From: Lactococcus sp. dk101 | GTDB lineage: Bacteria > Bacillota > Bacilli > Lactobacillales > Streptococcaceae | Length of the DNA: 64,000 bases | NCBI RefSeq assembly: GCF_009601055.1 | Contig: NZ_WITI01000001.1 | Coordinates: 307,671-371,670 of the forward strand | Direction: 5' to 3' | Shown here: piece after piece, positions 35,281 through 45,095 of the stretch | Layout: every line of letters starts with the position of its first letter | Position numbering within the stretch: the stretch's first letter is position 1 | The notes under the pieces: model-generated | What the model was told of the DNA's origin: nothing | The model's database searches: none | The model's input: the letters and a program-made list of their open reading frames with translations, nothing else | Made by a program: the position numbers and the translations under genes

Positions 35281-37236
35281 TTGAACGAAAAAGATTTAGA
35301 AATAGAAAAGCTTGCAGACAAATATGACGCCAGTCAGATTCAAGTCCTTGAAGGGCTCGAAGCCGTTCGGATGCGTCCAGGTATGTATATCGGCTCAACC
35401 TCAAAAGAGGGATTGCACCATTTGGTCTGGGAAATTGTAGATAATTCTATTGACGAAGCTCTTGCTGGCTTTGCAACACATATTGAAGTTTTCATTGAGC
35501 CAGATGACTCAATTACCGTTGTTGATGATGGTCGTGGGATTCCTGTTGATATTCAAGAAAAAACGGGACGTCCCGCAGTAGAAACAGTCTTTACAGTCTT
35601 GCACGCCGGAGGTAAATTCGGCGGTGGCGGTTATAAAGTTTCAGGCGGTTTGCATGGTGTTGGTTCTTCAGTAGTCAATGCTCTGTCAACCATACTTGAC
35701 GTGACAGTTCATAAAGACGGCAAGAAATATTACCAACAATACCATCGCGGACATGTCATCGAAGATTTGAAAGTGATTGGTGAAACAGACCACCGTGGAA
35801 CAACCGTTCACTTCGTACCAGACCCTGAAATTTTCACTGAAACAACAGCGTTTGATTACGAGAAACTTTTGACACGCGTGCGTGAATTGGCATTCTTGAA
35901 CCGTGGACTTCGCATTTCCATCACAGATAAACGCGAAGGCAATGAAAAAAATCACGACAGTTTCCACTATGAAGGTGGGATTAAATCTTACGTTGAATAC
36001 CTCAACGAAAATAAACAAGTCATTTTTGAACCTGCAATCTTTACAGACGGCGAAATGGACGGCATTACTGTTGAAGTTGCCATGCAATATACAGACACTT
36101 ATCATTCAGTTGTTATGTCATTTGCCAATAACATCAATACACATGAAGGGGGAACACACGAACAAGGTTTCCGTACTGCCTTGACGCGTGTCATCAATGC
36201 CTATGCCAAATCTCAAAAAATCCTCAAGGAAAATGAAGACAATTTGACTGGGGACGATGTGCGTGAAGGATTGACAGCCGTTATTTCAATCAAGCACCCT
36301 AATCCTCAATTTGAAGGACAAACGAAGACAAAACTTGGAAACTCTGAAGTAACAGGGATTGTCAATAAAGTCTTTGCTGATGCATTGCAAACATTCATGC
36401 TTGAAAATCCTCAAGTGGCACGTAAAATTGTCGAAAAAGGAATGTTGGCTAGCAAGGCACGGATTGCCGCAAAACGTGCGCGTGAAGTAACCCGTAAAAA
36501 ATCTGGACTTGAAATTTCAAATCTTCCAGGTAAACTTGCGGATTGTTCATCAAATGACCCAACACAAACTGAATTATTCATCGTCGAAGGAGACTCAGCC
36601 GGTGGTTCAGCAAAATCTGGACGTAATCGTGCTTTCCAAGCTATTTTGCCTATTCGTGGTAAAATCTTGAACGTTGAAAAAGCAACCATGGATAAAATTC
36701 TTGCCAATGAGGAAATTAGATCACTCTTTACAGCCATGGGAACTGGTTTCGGAGCGGATTATGACTTGTCAAAAGCCCGTTATCACAAATTGGTCATCAT
36801 GACCGATGCCGACGTCGATGGTGCCCACATCAGAACACTTTTGTTGACTTTGTTCTATCGTTACATGCGTCCAGTAGTAGAAGCAGGTTATGTTTATATT
36901 GCACAACCACCAATTTATGGGATTAAAGTGGGGTCAGAAACAAAAGAATATATCCAACCTGGGCCAAATCAAGAAAAAGAATTGGCTGAAGCACTTGAAC
37001 GCTGGTCACAAAGTCGTTCAAAACCAACCATTCAACGTTATAAAGGGCTTGGGGAAATGGACGACCATCAACTTTGGGAAACGACAATGGATCCAGAAAA
37101 TCGTTTGATGGCACGCGTTTCATTGACCGATGCTGCTGAAGCGGATAAAGTTTTTGATATGCTCATGGGCGATCGTGTTGAACCACGTCGTGAGTTTATC
37201 GAAGCCAACGCACAATACTCAACGATTGACGCTTAA
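35281..37236 (+). CDS. gyrB: DNA gyrase subunit B
   Basis: The approximately 651-residue ATPase subunit of gyrase introduces negative supercoils with GyrA. It shows the GHKL ATPase blocks ([42 protein letters not shown]), the TOPRIM domain ([32 protein letters not shown]) and the C-terminal RYKGLGEM block. The start is uncertain: TTG at 35281 gives the family-like [21 protein letters not shown] at 35269 would add four residues, and the open frame to 35215 runs through the promoter. None has a strong ribosome site. Confidence 0.95.
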   Translation: MNEKDLEIEKLADKYDASQIQVLEGLEAVRMRPGMYIGSTSKEGLHHLVWEIVDNSIDEALAGFATHIEVFIEPDDSITVVDDGRGIPVDIQEKTGRPAVETVFTVLHAGGKFGGGGYKVSGGLHGVGSSVVNALSTILDVTVHKDGKKYYQQYHRGHVIEDLKVIGETDHRGTTVHFVPDPEIFTETTAFDYEKLLTRVRELAFLNRGLRISITDKREGNEKNHDSFHYEGGIKSYVEYLNENKQVIFEPAIFTDGEMDGITVEVAMQYTDTYHSVVMSFANNINTHEGGTHEQGFRTALTRVINAYAKSQKILKENEDNLTGDDVREGLTAVISIKHPNPQFEGQTKTKLGNSEVTGIVNKVFADALQTFMLENPQVARKIVEKGMLASKARIAAKRAREVTRKKSGLEISNLPGKLADCSSNDPTQTELFIVEGDSAGGSAKSGRNRAFQAILPIRGKILNVEKATMDKILANEEIRSLFTAMGTGFGADYDLSKARYHKLVIMTDADVDGAHIRTLLLTLFYRYMRPVVEAGYVYIAQPPIYGIKVGSETKEYIQPGPNQEKELAEALERWSQSRSKPTIQRYKGLGEMDDHQLWETTMDPENRLMARVSLTDAAEADKVFDMLMGDRVEPRREFIEANAQYSTIDA

Positions 37237-37281
37237 TTCTAAGCTTCATATTGTTGCTAAAAAAGAATTTAGATTATCGAG

Positions 37282-37310
37282 AAAAGACAAGCTGTTGCTT
37301 GTCTTTTTTT
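37282..37310 (+). terminator. Intrinsic terminator of gyrB
   Basis: AAAAGACAAGC and GCTTGTCTTTT form an 11-bp stem with a TGTT loop and a T7 run. Confidence 0.93.
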
Positions 37311-37335
37311 GTGGTAAAATCTAGAATTCAAATCC

Positions 37336-37396
37336 TTGACAAAAATATTCTAGTGCTATATAATAATTAACGGTATTAGTAAATAATTAATATTAG
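37336..37396 (+). promoter_or_regulatory. Consensus promoter and repeat operator of the MarR-MFS operon
   Basis: TTGACA (37336-37341) and TATAAT (37359-37364) are separated by exactly 17 bp. Overlapping and following the -10 is a direct repeat, AATAATTAA-CGG-TATTAG (37362-37379) and AATAATTAA-TATTAG (37382-37396), a likely autoregulatory site for the MarR protein. Confidence 0.8.
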
Positions 37397-37450
37397 AAAC
37401 AGAATATCGTTATTGATTGCTATTTTTAACCAAGCTTAGAGGGGGAAATG

Positions 37451-37930
37451 ATGGATTATAATCATCTTGCTGAACAATTGATCGTCAATGCGAAACCACC
37501 CAAGAGGACAGAGATTTTCAATCGCTTTAGTGTCTATTCACATGGGGAGCATCAGGTCATTTTTTATTTGTTCAAAAATTCGGGAAAACCGATTGTTCCG
37601 AGTGACATTTCAAAATATACCGATACGAGTACGGCTCGGATTGCGACGATTTTGAATAATCTTGAGGACAAGGGAATGATAACACGCGAAATTTCCAGAG
37701 AAGACCGGCGTAAAATTTTAGTCAGCATTACCGATAAAGGTCGGAAATATGCTGAAAATGCACATAATGAGTTTATGGGGCATACTGCCGCAGTCTTGCA
37801 AGCCATGGGAGAAGAACGTGCAAAAGAATTTGTAGAAAGCGTCAAGATTTTCTTAGATTTGGCACTCTCGCTCGAAAGAGATAAACAAGAAACGAATTCT
37901 GAAATGGAGAAGAAAGAGAAAAATGGATAG
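37451..37930 (+). CDS. MarR-family transcriptional regulator
   Basis: The 159-residue protein has a winged helix-turn-helix (PIVPSDISKYTDTSTARIATILNNLEDKGMITREISREDRRKILVSITDKG, about residues 45-95) with the DRR wing typical of MarR. Such proteins usually repress an adjacent efflux gene and release DNA when a drug-like ligand binds. Two adjacent ATGs (37448 and 37451) follow AGGGGG; spacing favours the second. Its end overlaps the MFS gene by eight bases, so regulator and pump are co-transcribed and probably autoregulated. Confidence 0.9.
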   Translation: MDYNHLAEQLIVNAKPPKRTEIFNRFSVYSHGEHQVIFYLFKNSGKPIVPSDISKYTDTSTARIATILNNLEDKGMITREISREDRRKILVSITDKGRKYAENAHNEFMGHTAAVLQAMGEERAKEFVESVKIFLDLALSLERDKQETNSEMEKKEKNG

Positions 37931-39479
37931 TACAACTACTCAACATGATCACGCTGCTGAAAAAGTTTACGGCGTTGATATTCATGGACATAAATTTAGT
38001 CGTTGGGCAATGTTAATTCTGATTTTGGTCGGAACATTTGCTTCAATGCTGATGCAAACCTCGTTGGGAACAGCTATCCCAACATTGATGACAGACTTTG
38101 ATATTTCAATGTCAACTGCGCAACAAGCAACCACTTGGTTCTTATTGGCAAACGGAATTATGGTACCAATTTCAGCTTATTTTGCTACTAAATTCCCAAC
38201 ACGTTGGCTTTATAGTCTTTCATATATTATTCTATTTGCGGGAATGTTTTTGGCTTACATTGCACCAACAGATGCATGGTGGGTCTTCCTCGCAGGACGT
38301 ATGTTCCAAGCCATTGCGGCTGGGATTACCATGCCTTTGATGCAAGTATGTTTGGTTAACATGTTCCCACCGAAACAAATGGGTGCTGTAATGGGGCTTG
38401 GCGGAATCGTTGTCGGCCTTGGCCCAGCCATCGGTCCAACTTTTGCCGGTTGGTTGATGAGCAATGACCACGTCTTTTTAGGCATTACACTTCCAGGAAG
38501 TTGGAGAACGATGTTCCTTTTTCCAATGGTTATCGTGGCCATTGTTACAGTGCTTTCGTTCTTCTTGATGCGTGATGTTGTTCCAAACCGCCCAATCAAA
38601 CTTGATTTGATTTCATTGATTGAATCAGTAATTGGTTTTGGGATTTTCCTTTGGGGATTCACAAATGTCTCTTCAGATGGTTGGACAAAATTCAGCACGG
38701 TCATCTTGCCAATCTTGATTGGTTTGGTCTTCATCGTTGCCTTTATCTTACGTCAACTGCATTTGGATCAACCTTTCTTGGATATTCGCGTCTTTAAAAA
38801 TCGTCAATTCACATTGACTACAATCATTCTTGCCTTGGCAACAATGGCAATGATGGGTGTTGAAATGATGTTGCCCCTTTACTTGCAACAAGTTCACGCT
38901 TTGAGTGCCTTTGATTCAGGTTTGATTTTAATGCCAGGGGCGCTTATGATGGGATTCATTTCTCCATTAGCAGGGATTGCCTTTGACAAAGTGGGAGTGC
39001 GTCGTTTGGCCATTCTTGGTTTCTCAATCTTGGCACTTGGTACAATTCCATTCTTGTTCTTCGGAACAGCTACGCCAGACCACTTTGTAACAACCCTTTA
39101 TGGACTTCGTATGTTTGGGATTGCCATGGTTATGATGCCATTGACAGCCTCAGCCATGAATGCTCTTCCAGTAAACGAAGTTGCTGATGGGACAGCGTCG
39201 AACTCAACAGCACGTTCGCTTGCCTCAGCAGTTGTCGTTGCCCTCTTGTCATCAGTGACACAAAATGTCATCACAAATAATATGCCTGCTGACAGCTTAC
39301 AAAAATCAAATCCTTTGAAATATGCTGGTGATGCCATTGACAGCATGCTGAAAGGTTACCATACCTCGTTTGCTATTGGTTTAGCATTTGCCATTGTTGG
39401 TTTCGCGGCTTCATTCTTCCTTGCGAAAAAGAAAAAAGAAGCAGCACAATTAACTGTCATTGAAGGAGGAGAAAAATAA
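37923..39479 (+). CDS. MFS multidrug efflux transporter, DHA2 (EmrB/QacA-like)
   Basis: The 518-residue protein has fourteen predicted membrane helices and the DHA2-family landmarks: FASMLMQTSLGTAIPTLMTDFDISMSTAQQATTWFLLANGIMVP (helices 1-2), LGGIVVGLGPAIGPTFAGWL (motif C, antiporter signature) and VFKNRQFT between helices. It probably exports hydrophobic drugs or metabolites using the proton gradient. It follows its MarR regulator with an eight-base overlap and its TAATG end overlaps the DUF4811 gene by one base. The substrate is unknown. Confidence 0.9.
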   Translation: MDSTTTQHDHAAEKVYGVDIHGHKFSRWAMLILILVGTFASMLMQTSLGTAIPTLMTDFDISMSTAQQATTWFLLANGIMVPISAYFATKFPTRWLYSLSYIILFAGMFLAYIAPTDAWWVFLAGRMFQAIAAGITMPLMQVCLVNMFPPKQMGAVMGLGGIVVGLGPAIGPTFAGWLMSNDHVFLGITLPGSWRTMFLFPMVIVAIVTVLSFFLMRDVVPNRPIKLDLISLIESVIGFGIFLWGFTNVSSDGWTKFSTVILPILIGLVFIVAFILRQLHLDQPFLDIRVFKNRQFTLTTIILALATMAMMGVEMMLPLYLQQVHALSAFDSGLILMPGALMMGFISPLAGIAFDKVGVRRLAILGFSILALGTIPFLFFGTATPDHFVTTLYGLRMFGIAMVMMPLTASAMNALPVNEVADGTASNSTARSLASAVVVALLSSVTQNVITNNMPADSLQKSNPLKYAGDAIDSMLKGYHTSFAIGLAFAIVGFAASFFLAKKKKEAAQLTVIEGGEK

Positions 39480-40195
39480 TGATTATTATTATCTTAGCAG
39501 TCCTAACTTTATTGACTTTCTACTGTATCGTTTTTATTAAAAATAAACCCCTTCGTTTTGTTACAGGAACCATTTCTTTCGTTCTTTTGACACTTGCGGT
39601 GTTAGGATTAACCTTGCAAATCACTGATAAGTGGGCAATGAAAGAAGTGACAAGTACAGAAAGTCATCAAATCTACACTGCTGGTGACACAACAGCTCCT
39701 TACGGCATGTTGGTTCAATCTGAAATTGGAAAAAACACCAATAATTATGTTTTAGTTTATCGTAACGATGAGAAAAGTAAAAAACCTGTTACAACAAATG
39801 TACCAGATGAAAAACACATCATTGAAACCTTGAAGAAAACAGCAACTTATAAAGTCGCTGATGTTGAAAAAGCAACAGCCAAAACAACGACTACAAAACG
39901 CGTCTTTAAAAATGAGTTTTGGAAAGTCATTTTCGGTGTTGGTGGTGAACAAAATGAGCTTGTCAAAAAACACACGCTCGTGACAGTTCCGAAAGACACA
40001 TGGCTTGTATTGACACAAGACCAAGTGACAAAATTGACCAAAGAAGCACCAGCCATGCAAGCTGAAATGAAAGAATCGCTCAAAGCGAATCCAGAAAAGG
40101 CTTTGCAACTTGCTGAACTTCAAAAATCAGATCCAACCGCTTATGCCAAAATGCAAGTCCAACAAATTAAGACCCTTTTAGGTATTAAAGAATAA
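39479..40195 (+). CDS. DUF4811-type membrane-anchored protein
   Basis: The 238-residue protein has two N-terminal membrane helices (IIIILAVLTLLTFYCIVF and FVTGTISFVLLTLAVLGLTL), then a soluble extracytoplasmic domain rich in Lys and Thr with a Gln/Lys-rich C-terminus. It matches the DUF4811 proteins commonly found directly after DHA2 pumps in lactic acid bacteria. Its TAATG overlap with the pump suggests equal production and a pump-associated role, which is inference. Confidence 0.75.
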   Translation: MIIIILAVLTLLTFYCIVFIKNKPLRFVTGTISFVLLTLAVLGLTLQITDKWAMKEVTSTESHQIYTAGDTTAPYGMLVQSEIGKNTNNYVLVYRNDEKSKKPVTTNVPDEKHIIETLKKTATYKVADVEKATAKTTTTKRVFKNEFWKVIFGVGGEQNELVKKHTLVTVPKDTWLVLTQDQVTKLTKEAPAMQAEMKESLKANPEKALQLAELQKSDPTAYAKMQVQQIKTLLGIKE

Positions 40196-40200
40196 ATAAA

Positions 40201-40227
40201 AAAACTGTCCTTTGGGGCAGTTTTTTT
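40201..40227 (+). terminator. Intrinsic terminator of the MarR-MFS operon
   Basis: AAAACTGTCC and GGGCAGTTTT pair over 10 bp (one G-U pair) with a TTTG loop and a T7 run. A one-mismatch palindrome, TGTCACTACTGACA, follows at 40230-40243 before the convergent gene. Confidence 0.92.
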
Positions 40228-40255
40228 GCTGTCACTACTGACAGAATTTGGTCAG

Positions 40256-40750
40256 TTATTTTTTCTTGTCTTGTGCGCCTTCGACTTCATATTTGTATTT
40301 GTAATCGGAAAAAGAGCGGAAAAGTTTTTGGTACCATTTTTCTTTGACTAGCGCTTTGTTCATGTCAATGGCATTTTGCAGTTTGAGCTTGGTCTCGCTG
40401 AGTTCGGCTTTAGCTTCGAGGAGGTCAGAACGGCTTTGTGACGCTTGTTCGGTCAGTTGTTCCATGCCTTTTCTCGCGCCGTCGTTTTCTTCAAGTGCCT
40501 GCGTTACAAAGATTTGGATTTCTTCATCTATCGGTAGGGCTTGGACGCTGATTTGGTCAAAGTAGGCCGTTTCTTCGAGAATTTTATCACTAAAATGATT
40601 GAGAATATTTTCCTTACGCCAATCAATATAATGGTCATTTTCTTTGAAAAAATCAAGGATATTTTTTGTAAGTTGGATGTCAGTATCAGCCGTGCGCTTT
40701 TCTTCAGTAAAGGCAACAGATGAAACCAATTCGTCAGTTGGATAGTCCAT
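40256..40750 (-). CDS. Coiled-coil protein of unknown function
   Basis: I do not recognise this 164-residue protein. It is soluble and acidic, with an N-terminal half that includes LTKNILDFFKENDHYIDWRKENILNHFSDKI and a long heptad-like helix (about residues 95-145: EQLTEQASQSRSDLLEAKAELSETKLKLQNAIDMNKALVKEK) ending in a basic tail. There is no signal peptide. The start has GAGGT upstream. It is monocistronic, between the efflux operon and the RpiR gene, and no domain gives a clue to its role. Confidence 0.75.
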   Translation of the reverse strand: MDYPTDELVSSVAFTEEKRTADTDIQLTKNILDFFKENDHYIDWRKENILNHFSDKILEETAYFDQISVQALPIDEEIQIFVTQALEENDGARKGMEQLTEQASQSRSDLLEAKAELSETKLKLQNAIDMNKALVKEKWYQKLFRSFSDYKYKYEVEGAQDKKK

Positions 40751-40866
40751 AAGAGACCTCTTTTCTTCTTTTTTGTTACATGTATCATGCTGAAAGCAGA
40801 AGCAGTTTCGTGTCCACTCTCTTTTTATTATAGCATTGTTATTCTTTTTAGTACAATATAAGTATT

Positions 40867-40885
40867 GGATTTCATGATATAATAA
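40867..40885 (+). promoter_or_regulatory. Promoter of the RpiR-type gene
   Basis: TGATATAAT is an extended -10 about 30 bases before the start; the -35 is unclear. The approximately 160-bp gap from 40751 otherwise shows only AT-rich sequence. Confidence 0.6.
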
Positions 40886-40912
40886 AAGGAGATTTCTAAA
40901 AAAGGAAAGACA

Positions 40913-41671
40913 ATGAAAAAAATATCAGATACTGAAACTTATACATGGGATTTTTTAGAGAAGAATATGGCAAAAGTACAGTTGTCATCAATTACAGAAC
41001 TTGCCGAATTGGCACACGTCAGCACGGCAACAATTGTCAGAACACTTAAAAAGAAAGGCTTTGATGGCTTTCCAGATTATAAAAATTCGTTGAAGCGTGC
41101 CAATCATGACTCGCTGATTCGTGTTGCTGGTTTGTCTGATGAGGCCAATGCTTTTGTTTATCGTAATCTGGAAGAAGTCGTACGAACGATTGGCTTTTTG
41201 AACACAGATAGCTTGGCGGATATGGTAGAAGCTATTGATAAAGCCAGACAAATTGTCATCGTAGCAAGAGATGCCGGTGAAGATATTGGCGATGATTTGA
41301 TGCACCGACTGCAATCGATTGGCAAAAATGTCATCACCAGATACTATGACAATATGGAAGAATACGCTGGTAAAATGCAAGCCGATGATGTGATGATTGC
41401 GCTTAGTTTTACGGGGCAAGAGCGAATTATTATTGAGGCTGCCAAGAAAGCCAGACGAAAAAATGCGACGGTTCTGGCCCTCATTTGTGATTTTCCAAGC
41501 GAATTGGCCAAGATTTCCAACAGCTATTTGCTTGGTTACAAATCAAAATTAGAAAAAGAAATCGTGGCGGCAGACGAAGAGAGTTCCATGCCACTCGAAT
41601 TACTTTGTCGGATTTTGCTCGATATGTACATCATTTATAAAGAAAAAGGCAGTATTCGTGCCACAAAATAA
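40913..41671 (+). CDS. MurR/RpiR-family transcriptional regulator
   Basis: The 252-residue protein has an N-terminal helix-turn-helix of the RpiR type (VQLSSITELAELAHVSTATIVRTLKKKGFDGFPDYKNSLKR, about residues 22-62) and a C-terminal SIS sugar-phosphate-binding domain (IVIVARDAGEDIGDDLMHRLQSIGKNV, DDVMIALSFTGQERIIIEAAKKAR). It should respond to a phosphosugar. No sugar gene adjoins it, so the target is unclear; the divergently organised 40256 gene and the downstream MFS gene are the nearest candidates. AAAGGAAAG precedes the ATG. Confidence 0.9.
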   Translation: MKKISDTETYTWDFLEKNMAKVQLSSITELAELAHVSTATIVRTLKKKGFDGFPDYKNSLKRANHDSLIRVAGLSDEANAFVYRNLEEVVRTIGFLNTDSLADMVEAIDKARQIVIVARDAGEDIGDDLMHRLQSIGKNVITRYYDNMEEYAGKMQADDVMIALSFTGQERIIIEAAKKARRKNATVLALICDFPSELAKISNSYLLGYKSKLEKEIVAADEESSMPLELLCRILLDMYIIYKEKGSIRATK

Positions 41672-41685
41672 ACGAAAAAAATTCC

Positions 41686-41699
41686 TGTCAGCACTGACA
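41686..41699. repeat. Palindrome TGTCAG-CA-CTGACA, intergenic after the RpiR gene
   Basis: Perfect arms, 15 bases beyond the stop codon and before the terminator. Confidence 0.95.
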
Positions 41700-41711
41700 A
41701 AATGAACAGAT

Positions 41712-41737
41712 AAACCGTCCTTTTAGGGCGTTTTTAT
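41712..41737 (+). terminator. Intrinsic terminator of the RpiR gene
   Basis: CGTCC and GGGCG pair (one G-U) around TTTTA, followed by T5-A-T4. Confidence 0.75.
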
Positions 41738-41774
41738 TTTAGTAAAAATTTACATCGAAAAAATGAAACTATGA

Positions 41775-41803
41775 AAACCTTTTCTTGTAAAAAGGTTTAT
41801 AAT
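41775..41803 (+). promoter_or_regulatory. Inverted repeat overlapping the promoter of the second MFS gene
   Basis: AAACCTTTT (41775-41783) and AAAAGGTTT (41790-41798) form a dyad that runs into the -10 box TATAAT at 41798-41803, so a protein bound here would block the promoter. Confidence 0.6.
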
Positions 41804-41886
41804 GAATTTATCAACGAAAGAGAACGGTTACAAAATTTTCTGACGTGGAAAATGAAAACAAAAAAATAAATTTGGAGGCGCTATTC

Positions 41887-43302
41887 ATGGCGACATCTGC
41901 ACTTTTAAAAGCAGGGCAATCTGCAAAAATTCCGAATGAAAAAAATCAAGTTCAAGTGGGAAAGGCAGTTCCTGTCCTCTTATTTCTGATGATTTTTTCT
42001 TTGGTTATCGACAATTCTTTTAAGATTATTTCTCCAGAACTGGTGACTTATTTCCATGCGTCAGCGACGACTGTTTCTTGGCAAGTGACATTGGCTGGTT
42101 TAGTGATTGGGATGGGAGCAGTTGTTTATGCTTCTTTATCTAGTGCCATTTCCATTAAAAAATTATTGATTGTCGGGATTAGTTTGATTAGTTTTGGTTC
42201 CATTTTGGGCTACATATTCCATCAATCATTGATTCTCGTTGTTTTATCACGCGTTATTCAAGCGTCTGGACTTGGTGCAACAGAAACCCTTTATTTGATT
42301 TTTGTGGCTCGTTATATTGACAAAGACAAACAGAAAAAATACATGGGCTTTTCTACATCTGCCTTTCAACTGGCAACAGTTATTGGAACCTTGACGGGTG
42401 GCTTTATCACGACCAATTTGGCGTGGCAAGATTTGTTTCTTGTGCCACTTTTGACCCTGCTGGTCATTCCTTTTATCTTAAAATATCTGCCAAAAGAAAC
42501 GGGCGAGAAAAAACGTGTGGACATTATCGGAATGATTTTGGTTGCCGGGGTAGCTGTTTCGGTTATGATTTACATTACGGACTTCAACTGGCTTTATCTT
42601 GGTGTCTTTGCGCTCGTCTTTATCGCTTTTCTCACCTATATTTCTAAAGTAAAATCGGCATTCATCAGTATCGAATTTTTCAAAAATAAACTGTATGTCT
42701 ATAGTCTCTTGGTCAATCTCTTGATTTATTCTGTTCAAGCTGCCTTTATCCTCAATACTTTTTCATTTTTGATGACCAATGTCTATCGCATGAACTTATC
42801 AACGATTGCTCTTCTTTTCATTCCAGCGTCGCTGGCAAGTGCGCTTGTTGGGAGTTTATCAGGTGCTATTGCCAAAGTCTTTAATTCATTTATGGCGATT
42901 TTGATTTCAATGCTTGCTGTTTTGGTTGCCATCGTCATTGCTGCTTTGTCAGTAGGGACAAGCAGTTGGATTATGGTTGGCATGTTGATGGTTACGTCTT
43001 GTGCCTTTGCCATGCTTTACGCACCCTTGTTGCACACCAGTATTGATCAAATGCCTGAAAATGATAAAGGGACGGCGATTGGATTTTACAACTTGGTCAT
43101 CAATATTGCCATGGCGGTCGGCTTTACCTATTCGTCAAAATTGATTGATGGTTTGAAGTTGCAACTTCCATTTACAGCGGGTGGAACGGTGGGCCATTAT
43201 GCAGGTGTCTTGCTTGCCATTGCTTTGGTTGCTGTCGTATCTTTGCTGATTTTCTTAGGATGTGTTGGCAGAGAAATGAAGAAAAATTTTACAGCAAAAT
43301 AA
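41887..43302 (+). CDS. MFS transporter, 14-helix drug-efflux type
   Basis: The 471-residue protein has about fourteen membrane helices; VVLSRVIQASGLGATETLYLIFVARYI and IGTLTGGFITTNLAWQDLFLVPLL resemble the TetL/QacA-type antiporter motifs. A GTG at 41845 is in frame, but GGAGG at 41874-41878 is eight bases before ATG at 41887, which removes an atypical charged leader, so this start is preferred. It is monocistronic, with an operator-like dyad at its promoter; the substrate is unknown. Confidence 0.86.
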   Translation: MATSALLKAGQSAKIPNEKNQVQVGKAVPVLLFLMIFSLVIDNSFKIISPELVTYFHASATTVSWQVTLAGLVIGMGAVVYASLSSAISIKKLLIVGISLISFGSILGYIFHQSLILVVLSRVIQASGLGATETLYLIFVARYIDKDKQKKYMGFSTSAFQLATVIGTLTGGFITTNLAWQDLFLVPLLTLLVIPFILKYLPKETGEKKRVDIIGMILVAGVAVSVMIYITDFNWLYLGVFALVFIAFLTYISKVKSAFISIEFFKNKLYVYSLLVNLLIYSVQAAFILNTFSFLMTNVYRMNLSTIALLFIPASLASALVGSLSGAIAKVFNSFMAILISMLAVLVAIVIAALSVGTSSWIMVGMLMVTSCAFAMLYAPLLHTSIDQMPENDKGTAIGFYNLVINIAMAVGFTYSSKLIDGLKLQLPFTAGGTVGHYAGVLLAIALVAVVSLLIFLGCVGREMKKNFTAK

Positions 43303-43345
43303 AGTGTTTTAGAATAAATTTACAGCAAAAAAATGCGTGTAAATA

Positions 43346-43354
43346 TGATATAAT
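43346..43354 (+). promoter_or_regulatory. Extended -10 promoter of the deo cluster
   Basis: TGATATAAT lies 65 bases before deoB. Confidence 0.65.
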
Positions 43355-43419
43355 AAAAATAGAAACGAGATTAAAAGGTTTTCAATCGTCGAAAACCAAT
43401 GCTCAATAAGGAGAACAAA

Positions 43420-44634
43420 ATGTCACATAAAAAATTTGGTCGTGTACACATCATCGTTATGGACTCAGCTGGTATTGGTGAAGCACCAGATGCCAACCGT
43501 TTCTTCAACCACGAAACACCAGATACAGGCTCAAATACCATTGGCCACATTTCTGAAACTGTTGGTCTTGATGTTCCTAATTTCCAAAAATTAGGTTTAG
43601 GTAATATTACACCACTCAAAACAGTTGCTCCAACGGATCACCCACTTGGCTACTCTACAAAATTGGAAGAAGTATCAAATGGGAAAGACACAATGACAGG
43701 TCACTGGGAAATCATGGGCTTGGACATTAAAAATCCATTCCCCGTTTATCCTGACGGCTTCCCTGAAGAACTTTTGACAAAAATCGAAGCTTTTTCAGGT
43801 CGTAAAATCATGCGCGAACCAAACAAACCTTATTCAGGAACACAAGTTTTGGACGATTTTGGTGAACGTCAAATTGAGACAGGCGAGTTGATTATTTACA
43901 CATCTGCTGACCCTGTTTTGCAAATTGCAGCGAATGAAGCCATTATTCCACTTGATGAACTTTACAAAATTTGTGAATACGTCCGCGAAATCACTAACAT
44001 TGGTTCAGAATGGATGCTCGGTCGTATCATCGCACGTCCTTACGTTGGTACAAAAGCAGGTAGCTTTGAACGCACACCAAACCGTCGTGACTATGCACTT
44101 GCACCATTTGGCCCAACTGTGCTTAATCACCTTGATGATGCTGGTTATCCAGTTATTTCAGTTGGTAAAATCCATGACATTTATGAAGGTCAAGGCATCA
44201 ACAAAGACATGGGTCACAACTTGAACGATATGGACGGTGTTGACCGTATGCTTAAAGCAATGGCATTGCCTGAATTTGAAGAAGGACTTTTGTTTGTTAA
44301 TTTGGTTGACTTCGATGCTAAATATGGTCACCGTCGTAATCCAGAAGGATATCGTGATGCCATTCAAGACCTTGATGGACGTTTGCCAGAAATCATGGCA
44401 GCCATGAAAGATGATGACATCTTGATGATTACAGCTGACCACGGAAATGACCCAACATTTGTCGGAACTGACCACACACGTGAATACATTCCACTTGTCA
44501 CATTCTCTAAAGCCTTCACACAAGCTAAACCACTTCCAATCGGACACTTTGCTGATATTTCTGCAACCGTTGCTGAAAACTTTGGCGTTAAACCAGGTGA
44601 AATTGGCGAAAGCTTTTTGGACGAATTGGTTTAA
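43420..44634 (+). CDS. deoB: Phosphopentomutase
   Basis: DeoB interconverts (deoxy)ribose-1-phosphate and -5-phosphate, linking nucleoside salvage to the pentose phosphate pathway. The 404-residue enzyme has the alkaline-phosphatase-superfamily metal motifs [21 protein letters not shown] (with the phosphorylated Thr region [10 protein letters not shown]), DGVDRM and [19 protein letters not shown]. An upstream ATG at 43399 is possible but AAGGAG directly serves 43420. It is followed by other nucleoside genes. Confidence 0.96.
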   Translation: MSHKKFGRVHIIVMDSAGIGEAPDANRFFNHETPDTGSNTIGHISETVGLDVPNFQKLGLGNITPLKTVAPTDHPLGYSTKLEEVSNGKDTMTGHWEIMGLDIKNPFPVYPDGFPEELLTKIEAFSGRKIMREPNKPYSGTQVLDDFGERQIETGELIIYTSADPVLQIAANEAIIPLDELYKICEYVREITNIGSEWMLGRIIARPYVGTKAGSFERTPNRRDYALAPFGPTVLNHLDDAGYPVISVGKIHDIYEGQGINKDMGHNLNDMDGVDRMLKAMALPEFEEGLLFVNLVDFDAKYGHRRNPEGYRDAIQDLDGRLPEIMAAMKDDDILMITADHGNDPTFVGTDHTREYIPLVTFSKAFTQAKPLPIGHFADISATVAENFGVKPGEIGESFLDELV

Positions 44635-44682
44635 GTAGGTCACTCACTGTCAGTAATGACAGAAAATGACGACGAATAAAAA

Positions 44683-45072
44683 ATGAAAAAAATATATTTT
44701 CTCTGCACAGGAAATTCATGCCGTTCACAAATGGCAGAGGACTTTGCTCAAAAATACCTAGCAGATGGCTATGAAATCCGTTCCGCAGGTGTGGAACAAC
44801 ATGGCCTAAATGTGACTGCCGTTCAAGTGATGGCAGAAGTTGGAATTGACATTTCAGATCATTCCTCAGATTTGATTGATTTGGATTATTTCAATGCTTG
44901 TGATTTGATTGTCACCCTTTGCGGTGACGCCAGAGATAAGTGTCCGGTTATTCCAAAAACGACAACACATCAGCATTGGGGACTCGAAGACCCTGCTGGA
45001 AAATCTTTAGATTTTTTCCGTCAGGTACGTGATGAGATTGAAAATCACGTCAAGCAACTTGACACATTATAA
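44683..45072 (+). CDS. Thioredoxin-linked arsenate reductase-like (LMW phosphatase fold) protein
   Basis: The 129-residue protein has the P-loop [12 protein letters not shown] of the low-molecular-weight phosphatase fold and a [11 protein letters not shown] block that supplies the second and third redox cysteines of pI258-type ArsC. It should reduce arsenate to arsenite or act as a related phosphatase. No arsR, arsB or acr3 is nearby; it sits between deoB and a zinc-ribbon gene. Ribosome site is weak. Confidence 0.85.
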   Translation: MKKIYFLCTGNSCRSQMAEDFAQKYLADGYEIRSAGVEQHGLNVTAVQVMAEVGIDISDHSSDLIDLDYFNACDLIVTLCGDARDKCPVIPKTTTHQHWGLEDPAGKSLDFFRQVRDEIENHVKQLDTL

Positions 45073-45095
45073 CTTTCCTAGAAAGTGTCATTCAA

